This document shows positions 11,710-23,806 of a stretch of DNA of 64,000 nt, piece by piece; the first letter of the stretch is position 1; each line of letters begins with the position of its first letter. The stretch covers positions 62,001 through 126,000 of the forward strand of contig NZ_JAGQCU010000005.1 in NCBI RefSeq assembly GCF_024346355.1, read 5' to 3'. This DNA comes from Cyanobium sp. ATX 6A2. Lineage in GTDB: Bacteria; Cyanobacteriota; Cyanobacteriia; PCC-6307; Cyanobiaceae. A model generated the notes under the pieces. The model ran no database searches. It saw only the letters and a list, made by a program, of their open reading frames with translations, and was not told the origin of the DNA. The position numbers were made by a program, and so were the translations under genes.

Positions 11710-12564
11710 GTGACATCTGTACGTGCCATCCCCACCTCGCGGGCCTACTGGGAACTCCGCGCCGAGCAGGTGCTCAACCGGGTGTTTTCACCGGAGGCGC
11801 CGATCGAAGTGGAGGTGTGTGAAACACCCGCCAGCGCCGAGGCCACGCCGTTTCCAGCCCGGCCCGCAGCCGCTGCACCCCGGCGGCCTCAGGTGTCGCG
11901 GGCCGGCAGACGGATGGCCTCGGCCTGGAGCGGTGGCCTGCAGCGTCAACCCGCCCTGGTGATGGCCGCGGTGGGGCTCACGGTGACCACCCTTGCGGGC
12001 AGTGTGCTGGTGGGCCTGAGCCTGTGGGGCCAGAACCAGCAGGCCCTGCGCCAGGAGCGCAACTTGCTGCTGGTGGAGCGCCTGCGTGCCATGGGCCCGG
12101 CCACCATGGCCTCGCCCGCCGCGGCGGCCTCCGGCGAGCTGGCCCTCCAGCCCGTTGACGCCTCCACCCTGGCCAGCGGCGGCAACGAGCTGCCGCCGCC
12201 GCCCCTGGAGCCCTGGATGGAGGAGCTGGCCACCCTGCCGGCCGGCAGTGCCCCCGCCGCCAACGTGCTCAAGGTGCCGATGAGTGCCAAGGTCTCCAGG
12301 CCCGCCCCTGCGGCGGCCACCGGAGCGGGTCCGGCCGCGGCGAGCGCGATCGATGACGCCTCCCTGCCCCTGCTGGTGGGGGTGGTGCAGGTGCCGGGCC
12401 AGAACGGTTCGGCCATCTTCCAGGTGGGCGGCAGCTCCACCAGCGCCGCGATCGGCGAGTCGATCGGCAACAGCGGCTGGCGCCTGGCGGGCGCCAGTGG
12501 CGATTCGGCGGTGATCGAGCGCAACGGCCAGCAGCGCCGCATCAGTCTCAGCAGCGGCTCCTGA
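11710..12564 (+). CDS. Single-pass membrane protein with a PilP/GspC-like C-terminal domain
   Basis: 284 residues from a GTG start. A basic, Pro/Ala-rich cytoplasmic part (1-78) is followed by one hydrophobic helix (about 80-105, starting PALVMAAVGLTVTT), a low-complexity Pro/Ala linker (115-215) and a small C-terminal beta-rich unit with LPLLVGVVQVPGQNGSAIFQ, IGESIGNSGWRL and RRISLSSGS. That unit has the shape of the PilP or GspC homology region (a regulated value, then a signature G-x-x-I/L-x-x-G-W). This could make it a pilus or secretion partner, but the match is by pattern only. No pilus gene lies beside it. Confidence 0.55.
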   Translation: MTSVRAIPTSRAYWELRAEQVLNRVFSPEAPIEVEVCETPASAEATPFPARPAAAAPRRPQVSRAGRRMASAWSGGLQRQPALVMAAVGLTVTTLAGSVLVGLSLWGQNQQALRQERNLLLVERLRAMGPATMASPAAAASGELALQPVDASTLASGGNELPPPPLEPWMEELATLPAGSAPAANVLKVPMSAKVSRPAPAAATGAGPAAASAIDDASLPLLVGVVQVPGQNGSAIFQVGGSSTSAAIGESIGNSGWRLAGASGDSAVIERNGQQRRISLSSGS

Positions 12565-12677
12565 GGTCGACACACCAGAGCCCTGCGGCCCCCAGCCACG
12601 TCACCTCAAACCACGGCAGACGGAGCCGGTTTCTACGCTGAAACCCAACCCCGCGTCCGGAGCCCGAGGAGTCAGCC

Positions 12678-13358
12678 ATGACGGCCACGGGTCTCAGCCT
12701 GTCCCCCTCCCCGATGCCCACGCCATCGCCACAGGCAGTGTGGGAGCGCCACCTGGGGGAGGGGGATCTGCAGACCCTGGGCCAGGCCCTCAGCGGACCC
12801 TGGAGGCTGCTGCTGCTCGGTGACGGCAGCCCCACCCGGCACCTGGAGTCGCTCACCGGCCTGCCTGTGCGCATCGAGCTGATCGCCATGACGCCCCAGG
12901 CGCAGCCCGAGCAGGACGGAGCCCGCCCTCCCGAGGAGGTGGCGGAGCTGGAGCTGCCCCTGCTGCGCCGTCAGGTGTGGCTGCGCTGCGGCGACCACAC
13001 CCTGGCCTGGGCCGAGAGCTGGTGGAACCAGGGCCAGGCTGACGCCCATCTGCGTGAGCGCGAGCAGCCCATCTGGCGCAGCCTCACCAGCAACAGGGCC
13101 GAGCTGTTCCGGGAGGTGGATGGCCTGGCCCTGGTGCAGGCCCCCTGGCTGGTGAGCCGCTTCGGCCATGGCGGGCCGTTCTGGAGTCGCCACTACCGTT
13201 TCTTCCGCGGCGGCGAGCCGCTCACGGTGATCCGCGAGGTGTTCTCGCCCGAGCTGGAGCGTTGGCTGGGCCCCGCCGCCGGAGCCGCCCCTGCCGCCGG
13301 ATCAGGCGAGGCGCAGGGCCTCGGCCTGGCTGGCCGCGCTCTCCAGCAGGGTGCGTAG
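12678..13358 (+). CDS. Chorismate lyase-like protein (plastoquinone pathway)
   Basis: 226 residues, ATG preceded by GAGGAG at 12667-12672. The second half (SLTSNRAELFREVDGLALVQ, then FWSRHYRFFRGGEPLTVIREVFSPELERW read in parts) matches the cyanobacterial/plastid Ycf21 branch of chorismate lyase, which converts chorismate to 4-hydroxybenzoate and pyruvate for plastoquinone synthesis. The last about 19 codons, which are Ala/Gly-rich, overlap the 3' end of the convergent DUF1269 gene by 57 bases. I call the family from the conserved C-terminal pattern; the N-terminal half is less diagnostic. Confidence 0.72.
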   Translation: MTATGLSLSPSPMPTPSPQAVWERHLGEGDLQTLGQALSGPWRLLLLGDGSPTRHLESLTGLPVRIELIAMTPQAQPEQDGARPPEEVAELELPLLRRQVWLRCGDHTLAWAESWWNQGQADAHLREREQPIWRSLTSNRAELFREVDGLALVQAPWLVSRFGHGGPFWSRHYRFFRGGEPLTVIREVFSPELERWLGPAAGAAPAAGSGEAQGLGLAGRALQQGA

Positions 13359-13823
13359 CTGATCCTCGTCCGTGTGGCTGAGGTTGGTGCGCAGCAACTT
13401 GGCGTGCGGGGCATGGGCCCGCAGCCGCTCGATCACCCGATCGGCGGTGGCTTCGCGGATCAGCAGACACAGGGCGGCGCTGCCGCGGGGCAGGGTTTCG
13501 CCCAGCTCGCGCATGAAGGTGTCGTTGATGCCGATGTCGGAGAGGGATCCGGACGCGGCGCCCACGCCGGCGCCGACGGCGGCCCCGAGCAGGGGGTTGA
13601 GGAACAGCAGACCCACAAGCGTGCCCCAGAAGCCGCCACCCAGGGCCCCGGCGGTGGTGAGGTTCACCGCCTGTTTCAGGTGCACCTGGCCATCGCCGTC
13701 ATGCTCCACCACCACGGCATCCTCCAGGGCGATCAGCCGCTCCTTCTGGATGTCAACGAGTTCACGGCGTACCTCTTCGGCCTCCGCCACCTTGGGGAAG
13801 CCCACCACCACCAGGTTGCTCAT
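13302..13823 (-). CDS. DUF1269-type membrane protein
   Basis: 173 residues. The protein begins MSNLVVVGFPKVAEAEEVR, has a glycine-rich hydrophobic hairpin at about 60-95 (GALGGGFWGTLVGLLFLNPL and [17 protein letters not shown]), then a soluble C-terminal ACT-like segment (SAALCLLIREATADRVIERL). This layout is that of the DUF1269/general-stress-related membrane proteins, whose function is unknown. The 3' end lies inside the coding region of the convergent chorismate lyase gene. A stress role is a family impression, not seen in the sequence. Confidence 0.7.
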   Translation of the reverse strand: MSNLVVVGFPKVAEAEEVRRELVDIQKERLIALEDAVVVEHDGDGQVHLKQAVNLTTAGALGGGFWGTLVGLLFLNPLLGAAVGAGVGAASGSLSDIGINDTFMRELGETLPRGSAALCLLIREATADRVIERLRAHAPHAKLLRTNLSHTDEDQLRTLLESAASQAEALRLA

Positions 13824-13851
13824 GGAGCCTGCTCAGGAACTCCCAGAGTAG

Positions 13852-14493
13852 TCAGCCAGGCCGGCGGCGACTGGAGCGCGGCAGCGGCCGGGCGGGCTCC
13901 TGCCGGCGCTCGGCCCCATCCCGGGCAGCCTCGGCGCCGAGGTCGGGAGCGCGGCCGGGTTGCTTGGGCGGGCGTTGCCAGCGGGGCCGGGCGAAGCTGC
14001 TGTCGTCGGGCCAGGCGTCGGCCGCGGGCGACGGCGAAAGCGGCGGGGATGGCACGGCGGGGCGGCGCCGCTCCCCGCGGCGGGAGACGGCTTCCAGGGG
14101 GCGGCGGCCGGAGCCACCGGCCGGTGGCGCGGGGGACTGGGGCGCGGGGGACGGGGCCGGACCGGCGGGCAGGCGCCGGGACTGGGCCAGCCGCCCGGGG
14201 CGGGGCTCCTGCCAGGGCTCGCGCCAGTCGTCCTCGTCCTCGAGGATCCAATCGAGCTTGTCTTCCACCCAGCGGCCCAGCTCGCCGAGCCGGGGGCGGC
14301 CGGGGCCGGCGGGCGCTCCGCCGGCGGGACGCTGGGGGCGCTGACTGCTGCGGGAGCCCGGGCGCGCACCGGAAACTCCATCCACCAACTGGCGGCCGGC
14401 GCTGACCAGCCGGTCGAACCCCTGCTCCAGCGGCTCGGACCCACGCCGCGGCTCTGCGGCGGGGCGCTGGACGTCAGGCCGGCGGTCGTACAT
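13852..14493 (-). CDS. Hypothetical Pro/Arg-rich protein with an acidic-aromatic core
   Basis: 213 residues, very rich in Pro, Arg, Ser and Ala and therefore largely disordered. The only segment with clear composition change is at about 76-100, LGELGRWVEDKLDWILEDED plus DWREPWQEP, which is likely to be the conserved functional part. No domain is recognised. It lies 28 bases upstream-to-downstream of the DUF1269 gene on the same strand, so both may belong to one minus-strand unit beginning at the SprT-like gene. Low-complexity composition makes spurious coding possible, but no competing frame in this stretch looks better. Confidence 0.5.
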   Translation of the reverse strand: MYDRRPDVQRPAAEPRRGSEPLEQGFDRLVSAGRQLVDGVSGARPGSRSSQRPQRPAGGAPAGPGRPRLGELGRWVEDKLDWILEDEDDWREPWQEPRPGRLAQSRRLPAGPAPSPAPQSPAPPAGGSGRRPLEAVSRRGERRRPAVPSPPLSPSPAADAWPDDSSFARPRWQRPPKQPGRAPDLGAEAARDGAERRQEPARPLPRSSRRRPG

Positions 14494-14502
14494 GGGCCAA
14501 CG

Positions 14503-14598
14503 CTACCGGCGCCGCAGCGCCAGCCGACGCTCGCGCAGCAGCCCCACCCCGGCGATGGCCACGCCGGCCCACTGCAGGGTCCAGAGAAAGACGCTCAC
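14503..14598 (-). CDS. Small predicted single-helix membrane protein
   Basis: A 31-residue frame from GTG at 14598: a hydrophobic stretch (VFLWTLQWAGVAIAGVGLL) followed by a basic tail (RERRLALRRR), the usual shape of a tiny inner-membrane protein. It sits in the 130-base gap between the SprT-like gene and the Pro/Arg-rich gene on the same strand, 23 bases after the former. No ribosome-binding site is evident, and the length is too short for certainty. Confidence 0.35.
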   Translation of the reverse strand: MSVFLWTLQWAGVAIAGVGLLRERRLALRRR

Positions 14599-14621
14599 GG
14601 CCTGGGGCGGGTGCGGCGAAC

Positions 14622-17784
<3,163 letters not shown>

Positions 17785-17799
17785 CGCTGTCCGGCCGGC

Positions 17800-20538
17800 T
17801 CAGGCCTCGGGATCGAGGCGGTTGGCCAGCCAGGCCACCGGCAGCATCGCCACCATCGCCAGGGCGCACACCAGCAGCTCCGGGCCGCCGATCGGGGCGG
17901 TGTTGAACAGCACGTTCATCGGCCCCCACTGGCTGAACACCACCTGCAGCACCACCGCAACCCCCACGCCGAGCAGCAGCTGGGGCGCGCGGGCCAGGGG
18001 GATGGAGGGATCCCGCAGGCGCTGCGCCAGGGTGCGGCCCAGCTGGCTGATGCTGAGCAGGTAGATGATCCGGGCGGCAACGAGGGCCTGGATAGCGGCG
18101 GTGCGGGCCAGCTCCAGGCTGCCGCTGTCGCCGCGCACCCACTCGAACACCCCGAAGATCAGCACCCAGTTGAACAGCGACACCACCAGGATCCGGCGCA
18201 GCAGGCGCTTTGTGATCAGCGGCTCGCCGGGATCCCGGGGCGGGCGGGCCATGGTGTCGTCGGCCTTGGGCTCGAACGACAGCGGCACCGTCATGGTGAT
18301 CGAGTTGATCATGTTCAGCCACAGCACCTGCAGGGCCAGGATCGGCAGATCGCGGGCCAGCAGGGCGCTGATCAGGATCGTCATCGACTCGCCGCCGTTC
18401 ACCGGCAGCAGGAAGGCGATCGCCTTGCGCAGGTTGCGGTACACCGTGCGCCCTTCCTCCACCGCCGCCTCGATCGAGGCGAAGTTGTCATCGGTGAGCA
18501 GCATGTCGGCGGCCTCGCGCGCCACTTCGGTGCCCCCCTTGCCCATGGCGATGCCGATGTCGGCCTGGCGCAGCGCCGGGGCGTCGTTGACGCCGTCGCC
18601 GGTCATCGCCACCACCGCGCCGGCGGCCTGCAACGCCTCCACCAGCTTCAGCTTCTGGGCCGGCGCCACCCGGGCGAACACCTGCCCATCGCTGGCCGCC
18701 GCGGCAAAGGCGGCAGCATCCATGGCCCCCAGTTCCTGGCCGGTGTACGCCCGCAGCTCTTCTGCGCCGGCCGAGCCGATGCCCATGCGGACGGCGATGG
18801 CGGCGGCGGTGGCGGCGTGATCGCCGGTGATCATGCGCACGGAGATGCCTGCCCGCTGGCAGGCCTCCACGGCGCTGATCGCCTCGGGGCGCGGCGGATC
18901 GAGCATGCCCTGCAGGCCCAGAAACACCAGTTCAGCGTCGAGGTCGGCATGGTCGAGGTCGTGGCGGCGATGGGGCAGCACCCGCGAGGCAAAGGCGATC
19001 AGCCGCAGCCCCTCCCCGGCCAGGCCATCCACCCGCCGGTGAATGGCCTCGGCGTCGAGTGGCACCACGGCGCCATCGGCGGCGAGCATGCCGCCGCAGC
19101 GCGTCAATAGCGCCTCCACCGATCCCTTCACCTGCAGCAATCGCTCCTCGCCGTCGTGGAGGCTGGCCATGTACTGGTATTCGGAGGCGAAGGGAATCGC
19201 ATCGAGCCGCGGGAACACAGGCTCCAGCCCCGCCCGGGTGAGACCGCCCTTCTCGGCTGCCGCCAGCAGGGCCGCCTCGGTGGGGTCGCCCTCCATGGCC
19301 CAGGCGCCGTGCTCCTGCCTGAGGCGGGAGTCGTTGCAGAGCACCCCGCAGCGCAGCACCCGCTCCAGCGGTTGCGGCAAGGGATCCACCACCTCGCCGT
19401 CCGCATCAAGCAGATCGCCGTGGGGGCTGTAGCCGGTGCCACTCACCTGGTAGCTGACCCCACCGGCCACCACCACCTGCACGGTCATCTGGTTTTCGGT
19501 GAGCGTGCCGGTCTTGTCGGAGCACACCACCGTGGCGCTGCCCAGGGCCTCCACGGCCGGCAGCTTGCGGATGATGGCGTGGCGGGCGGCCATGCGGTTC
19601 ACGCCGATGGCGAGGGTGATGGTGACCACCGCCGGCAGGCCTTCCGGGATGGCGCTCACCGCCAGGGCCACGGCCGCCTCGAACACCTCGGCGAAGGGCT
19701 GGCCGCGGCCCAGGCCGATGGCCAGGGTGAGGGCCGCCACCGCCAGGATGAAATACAGCAGCACCCGGCTGAAGCTGGCGAACCGGCGGGTGAGCGGGGT
19801 GCTCAGCGACACCCGCTGCTGCAGGGAGCGGGAGATCTCCCCCATCTCGCTGGCCTCACCGGTGGCCACCACCACGCCCCGGCCCTGGCCGAAGGTCACG
19901 AAGCTGCCGGCGTAGGCCATGCAACGGCGATCGGCCAGGGGGGTGTCCTCCGGCAGGGGCGCCAGGTCTTTGGCCACGGGCAGGGATTCGCCGGTGAGGC
20001 CCGACTCGTCGATCTGCAGATCGCGCACCGCCAGCAGGCGCAGGTCGGCCGGCACCTTGTCGCCGGCGGCCAGCAGCACCACATCCCCGGGCACCAGCTC
20101 CCGGGAGGGGATGGTCAGGGTCTGGCCATCGCGCAGCACGGTGGTTTCGGTGCTCACCGAGCGGGCCAGGGCGGCGATCGCCCCCTCGGCGCGGGCCTCC
20201 TGCACGTAGCCGATCACGGCATTGATCACCGCCACCGCCCAGATCACCAGGGCGTTGGTCCAGGAGGCCAGCAGGGCCTTGATCAGGCCGGCCACCAGCA
20301 GGATGTAGATCAGGGGCTGGTTGAACTGCAGCAGCAGCTTCAGCCAGGCCGGCTGGCCCTTCACCTCGGGCAGTTCGTTCCAGCCGTAGCGCCCATGGCG
20401 GTGGGCCACCTCGGCGGCATCGAGGCCGCCATCCAGGTTGCTGCCCCACTGGCTGAGCACCACCTCGGCAGCCTGGGCGTGAGGCTGCTCACTGCTCTCC
20501 GGAGCGGCGCTGGGCGGGGCGGTGGAGGCAGGCGACAT
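17800..20538 (-). CDS. P2-like P-type cation ATPase (PEGLP type)
   Basis: 912 residues from the ATG at 20538. Actuator TGES at 182-185, transmembrane motif PEGLP at 298-302, phosphorylation motif DKTGT with D341, hinge TGDGVNDAPAL, and C-terminal helices are all present. It resembles Ca2+/SERCA-like ATPases, but the M6 motif reads LNMINSITMTVPLSFEP: the Asn is kept while the Thr-Asp pair of SERCA (T799, D800) is replaced by Asn-Ser. M5 keeps NGGE (N768 and E771 equivalents). Substrate therefore uncertain: Ca2+, Na+ or another cation. Convergent with ligA. Confidence 0.88.
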   Translation of the reverse strand: MSPASTAPPSAAPESSEQPHAQAAEVVLSQWGSNLDGGLDAAEVAHRHGRYGWNELPEVKGQPAWLKLLLQFNQPLIYILLVAGLIKALLASWTNALVIWAVAVINAVIGYVQEARAEGAIAALARSVSTETTVLRDGQTLTIPSRELVPGDVVLLAAGDKVPADLRLLAVRDLQIDESGLTGESLPVAKDLAPLPEDTPLADRRCMAYAGSFVTFGQGRGVVVATGEASEMGEISRSLQQRVSLSTPLTRRFASFSRVLLYFILAVAALTLAIGLGRGQPFAEVFEAAVALAVSAIPEGLPAVVTITLAIGVNRMAARHAIIRKLPAVEALGSATVVCSDKTGTLTENQMTVQVVVAGGVSYQVSGTGYSPHGDLLDADGEVVDPLPQPLERVLRCGVLCNDSRLRQEHGAWAMEGDPTEAALLAAAEKGGLTRAGLEPVFPRLDAIPFASEYQYMASLHDGEERLLQVKGSVEALLTRCGGMLAADGAVVPLDAEAIHRRVDGLAGEGLRLIAFASRVLPHRRHDLDHADLDAELVFLGLQGMLDPPRPEAISAVEACQRAGISVRMITGDHAATAAAIAVRMGIGSAGAEELRAYTGQELGAMDAAAFAAAASDGQVFARVAPAQKLKLVEALQAAGAVVAMTGDGVNDAPALRQADIGIAMGKGGTEVAREAADMLLTDDNFASIEAAVEEGRTVYRNLRKAIAFLLPVNGGESMTILISALLARDLPILALQVLWLNMINSITMTVPLSFEPKADDTMARPPRDPGEPLITKRLLRRILVVSLFNWVLIFGVFEWVRGDSGSLELARTAAIQALVAARIIYLLSISQLGRTLAQRLRDPSIPLARAPQLLLGVGVAVVLQVVFSQWGPMNVLFNTAPIGGPELLVCALAMVAMLPVAWLANRLDPEA

Positions 20539-20621
20539 GGCCCTCCGTGGGCTTGGAAAGCGATGAGCGCAAGCTAGGCAGGTCAAGCTGGGCCGATCGC
20601 TGGCAGCGCAGAGGATCACCC

Positions 20622-20828
20622 ATGAACGCACCGGACTCCCGAGCCCCAGGCCAGGCACCCCGCTGGATCAAGACCGACTGCGGCCGCGCCAAATACGCCG
20701 AACTGGCCAGCCGCACCGGTGCGCTGGCCCGGCTGCGGCTGGTGTGGTTCGTGCTGATCGCGGCACTGCGCGACTGGCGGCTGCCGGATCCGCCGGACGC
20801 CGATCAGGCCGACGTTTCAGGATCCTGA
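20622..20828 (+). CDS. Small hypothetical protein
   Basis: 68 residues beginning MNAPDSRAPGQAPRWIKTDCG. A short amphipathic helix (GALARLRLVWFVLIAALRDW) is the main feature; the ends are Pro/Asp-rich. It is divergent from the P-type ATPase and its last 25 bases overlap the 3' end of the convergent TVP38/DedA-like gene. No family recognised. The in-frame start lies 84 bases from the ATPase start, leaving room for a promoter. Confidence 0.45.
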   Translation: MNAPDSRAPGQAPRWIKTDCGRAKYAELASRTGALARLRLVWFVLIAALRDWRLPDPPDADQADVSGS

Positions 20829-21421
20829 AGCGCCCGCCGCGCCGCCCGGCCCACCAGCACCACCGAGCCCACGGTGGCCAGCACCCCCACCAGCCGCAGG
20901 GTCCAGGTGCCGGCATCGGCCTGGCCGGAGAGCACCTCGCCGAAGCGGGCCACATCGCCGGCCAGAGCCCCCAGGCTGCAGAACAGGATCGTGCCGGGCA
21001 CGATGCCGATCAGACCCAGGTTGTAGTCGCGCAGGCTCACCTCGCTGAGGCCATAGGCGAGGTTGAGCAGGCTGAAGGGAAAGGCCGGCGACAGGCGGGT
21101 GAGCAACACCAGCCGCAACCCCTCACGGCTCACGGCCTGCTCGATCGCCAGCAGCTTGGGCGCCGCCGCCAGGCGCCGGCGGGCCCAGCCCCGCAGCCAG
21201 CCGCGACCCAGCAGGAAGGCAGCCTCGGCCCCCAGGCAGGCCCCCACAAACACCACCAGGCTGCCCCACCAGGGCCCGTAGAGGGCCCCGGCCAGCATCG
21301 AGGCCCACACACCAGGCAGCAGCAGCGTTACCCAGAGGGCATAGAGGGGCACGAAGGCCACGGCCCCCAGGGGTGAACGCAGGGCGGGCAGCAGCTGATC
21401 GAGCAGATCCGAAAACGTCAT
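20804..21421 (-). CDS. TVP38/TMEM64 (DedA-like) membrane protein
   Basis: 205 residues from the ATG at 21421. Hydrophobic helices alternate with the family signature around residues 45-70 (ALYGPWWGSLVVFVGACLGA followed by FLLGRGWLR) and the motif LTRLSPAFPFSLLNLAYGLSEV, in which R and P/F precede the re-entrant helix. NLGLIGIVPGTILFCSLGALA is the paired downstream repeat. The VTT-domain family acts in lipid scrambling and membrane homeostasis; the exact substrate is not known. The frame could extend upstream, but the ATG precedes the first conserved helix. Confidence 0.82.
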   Translation of the reverse strand: MTFSDLLDQLLPALRSPLGAVAFVPLYALWVTLLLPGVWASMLAGALYGPWWGSLVVFVGACLGAEAAFLLGRGWLRGWARRRLAAAPKLLAIEQAVSREGLRLVLLTRLSPAFPFSLLNLAYGLSEVSLRDYNLGLIGIVPGTILFCSLGALAGDVARFGEVLSGQADAGTWTLRLVGVLATVGSVVLVGRAARRALQDPETSA

Positions 21422-21476
21422 CGCCTCTGCCGTGACCGAAGAAAGGGCCAGAACCCCCTGCCTAGCCTGCACTCCC

Positions 21477-23150
21477 ATGCACACCGCCATGAGGCCTGCT
21501 CGCCACCGCTCCGGCACTCGCCCCCCGTGGCTCGTGCCCCTGCTGGCGGCAGTGCTCGCCCTGGCGGTGGCCCTGGCGCCCGTCTGGAGCGGGCAACCCG
21601 AGGGTGCCGCCAGGGCCCAGGGCCTCACCCCGGTGCTGGCGGGCGGTGAGCCGCCCCGATCGCCGGCGCCGATCGTGCTCGATGGCCGCACCCTGTTCCG
21701 CATCTGGCCCTCCAGCACCCTCAGCGCCGAGCAGCGCAGCGACACGATCAACCAGCAGCTGGCCGTGGCAGCCGCAGGCGAGGGCGACCTGGAGCTGGAG
21801 CTGCGCCGCAGCAACAACCTGCCGGTGCTGGTGCTCAACGGCCGCACCCTGCTCACCGTCACCGAGCGCGACGTGCCGGAAGGCATGGAGACGATGGAGC
21901 AGGCTGAGGCCTGGCGGCAGCAACTGGAGCAGGGGCTGAGGCGGGCCCGGCTCGAACGGCGCCCGGACCATCTACGCCGCCAGCTGCCCCGGGTGCTGGC
22001 GGCCCTGGCCGTGGCCGCCACCTTGCACTGGGGGGTGCAGGCGTTCTGGCGCCGCCGCTTTCCCCAGGCCTGGGCCCTCCAGCCCGAGGAACCCATCGAG
22101 CGCCAACGCCGGGGCGCCCGCTTCCTGCAGCGGGCGACGCTGCTGCTGCTGCAGGTCGGCGTATGGCTGGCGGCCATGGTGTGGATCAGCGACCAGTTCC
22201 CCATCAGCCGCCAGCTCCGCAGTGCAGTTATGGGGGAAACCAGCCGCTGGCTGGGGGTGCCCCTCCTGCCCCTCGGAGAGCGCAGCTATTCACTGCTGGA
22301 TGTGGTGATCCTGGTGGCGCTGCTGCTGCTGCTGGTGCGGGCCGTGGGGCTGGTGCTGCGGCTGCTGCGCACCCGGGTGCTGCGCTACACGGGCATGAGC
22401 CTGGGGGGCCAGGAGGCGGTGGCCTTCCTCACCCGCTACGGGCTGCTGTTCGTCGGTGCGCTGGTGCTGCTGCAGCTCTGGGGGCTCGACCTCAGCTCCC
22501 TCACCCTGTTCGCCAGCGTGCTGGGCGTGGGTGTGGGCCTGGGCTTCCAGACGATCAGCAAAAACCTGCTCAGCGGCATGGTGATCATCTTCGAGCGGCC
22601 CATCCAGGTGGGCGACTTCGTGGAGATCGGCGATCTCCAGGGCACCGTGCAGAAGCTGGGACTGCGCAGCACGGTGGTGGAAACCCTGGATCGCATCGCG
22701 ATTATCGTGCCCAACTCGGAATTCCTCGATTCCCGGGTGGTGAACTGGAGCCACGGCAGCCCGGTGTCGCGGCTGCGGCTGCCGGTGGGGGTGGCCTACG
22801 GCTCGGACACCAACGCCGTGCGCGAGGTGCTGCTCGACGCCTGCGTGGGCCAGCCCTCGGTACTCAGCGAGCCTCCCCCGCGGGTGTTCTTCAGCGGCTT
22901 CGGTGACAGTGCCCTCGACTTCACCCTGCTGGTGTGGATCCGCGAGCCCATGCGCCAGTACCAGATCACCAGCGACCTCAACTTCCGCATCGAAGCCCTG
23001 CTGCGCGAGCGGGGCATCACCGTGCCCTTCCCCCAGCGCGATCTGCACCTCACCGGCGAGGCCCTGGAGCTGCGCCTGTCTCCCGAGCTGGAGAGCCGCC
23101 TGATGACAGACCAGCAACAACGCCACGAAGACAGCCAGCCCCCTCACTGA
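21477..23150 (+). CDS. Mechanosensitive channel family protein with N-terminal signal/periplasmic region
   Basis: 557 residues from the ATG at 21477; an earlier in-frame ATG at 21432 gives 572. An N-terminal hydrophobic segment (PPWLVPLLAAVLALAVALA) ending in Ala-rich residues looks like a signal peptide. A soluble region with VLNGRTLLTVTERD follows, then four hydrophobic helices and the MscS pore and beta domains: GFQTISKNLLSGMVIIFERP, VGDFVEIGDLQGTVQKLGLR and IIVPNSEFLDSRVVNWSH. It may gate ions on membrane stretch. The periplasmic region resembles the larger MscK-like members, but is short. Divergent from the TVP38-like gene. Confidence 0.86.
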   Translation: MHTAMRPARHRSGTRPPWLVPLLAAVLALAVALAPVWSGQPEGAARAQGLTPVLAGGEPPRSPAPIVLDGRTLFRIWPSSTLSAEQRSDTINQQLAVAAAGEGDLELELRRSNNLPVLVLNGRTLLTVTERDVPEGMETMEQAEAWRQQLEQGLRRARLERRPDHLRRQLPRVLAALAVAATLHWGVQAFWRRRFPQAWALQPEEPIERQRRGARFLQRATLLLLQVGVWLAAMVWISDQFPISRQLRSAVMGETSRWLGVPLLPLGERSYSLLDVVILVALLLLLVRAVGLVLRLLRTRVLRYTGMSLGGQEAVAFLTRYGLLFVGALVLLQLWGLDLSSLTLFASVLGVGVGLGFQTISKNLLSGMVIIFERPIQVGDFVEIGDLQGTVQKLGLRSTVVETLDRIAIIVPNSEFLDSRVVNWSHGSPVSRLRLPVGVAYGSDTNAVREVLLDACVGQPSVLSEPPPRVFFSGFGDSALDFTLLVWIREPMRQYQITSDLNFRIEALLRERGITVPFPQRDLHLTGEALELRLSPELESRLMTDQQQRHEDSQPPH

Positions 23151-23234
23151 CAACGCTTCAGGCCGGAGAGGAACCGCTCCCGAACCCGGCCCACACCCTT
23201 ACGGTGGCTGGGTCGAGCCCAGGAGTGGGACCCC

Positions 23235-23780
23235 ATGGCGCGCCGCGCACGATCCAGCACAGCGGGCTTCGCACCCGGCACCCGCACCGTGAGCGCACCG
23301 CCGGCTGGCCCGGAAGCCCAGCTCGTGGCCAAGTTGCAGCGCATCGAAGCGCTCTACGCCAGGGCCGGCAGCGCTGGTGAGCGGGTGGCGGCGGAACGGG
23401 CCCGCGAGCGGATCCAGGCCCGCCTGGAGCAGCTGGCCAGCGCAGAACCTCCGGTGGAATACCGCTTCTCGCTCACGGATCAGTGGTCCCGCCATCTGTT
23501 TGTGGCGCTCCTGAGGCGCTACGGCATCCAGCCCTACCGCTACAGCCGGCAGCGACGCACCACGGTGATGGCCCGCCTCAGCCGCAGCTTCGTGAACGAC
23601 ACCCTCTGGCCGGAGTTCCTGGAGCTTCAGGCCAGCCTCTCGGCCTACTTCGACGCCCTCACCGACCGGGTGATCGAGCAGGCCCTCGAGGTGAAGGCCG
23701 GCGAAGCCGAGGAGCGAGGCGAGGCGGCCGCCGCCACCGCCCAGCTGGAGCCGGTCGACCACCAGCCGTCGCTGCTGTGA
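23235..23780 (+). CDS. Conserved hypothetical protein with a DUF2786-like helical core
   Basis: 181 residues; AGGAG at 23221-23225 lies nine bases before the ATG. After a basic, disordered start comes LVAKLQRIEALYARAGSAGE with a run of charged helices (AAERARERIQARLEQL), resembling DUF2786-type alpha-helical domains (K-I-x-x-L-L-A-x-A followed by E-A-x-x-A). A second compact part contains RHLFVALLRRYGIQPYRYSR and FVNDTLWPEFLELQ. Function unknown. Its stop lies 27 bases before the convergent valS stop. Confidence 0.6.
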   Translation: MARRARSSTAGFAPGTRTVSAPPAGPEAQLVAKLQRIEALYARAGSAGERVAAERARERIQARLEQLASAEPPVEYRFSLTDQWSRHLFVALLRRYGIQPYRYSRQRRTTVMARLSRSFVNDTLWPEFLELQASLSAYFDALTDRVIEQALEVKAGEAEERGEAAAATAQLEPVDHQPSLL

Positions 23781-23806
23781 GCCGATGGGCTGTGAGCTGA
23801 TGGGCC

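Noticed and set aside
19156-20577. Long plus-strand open frame opposite the P-type ATPase
   Set aside because: Gly/His/Gln-rich composition typical of an antisense frame in high-GC DNA; the opposite strand carries all ATPase motifs.
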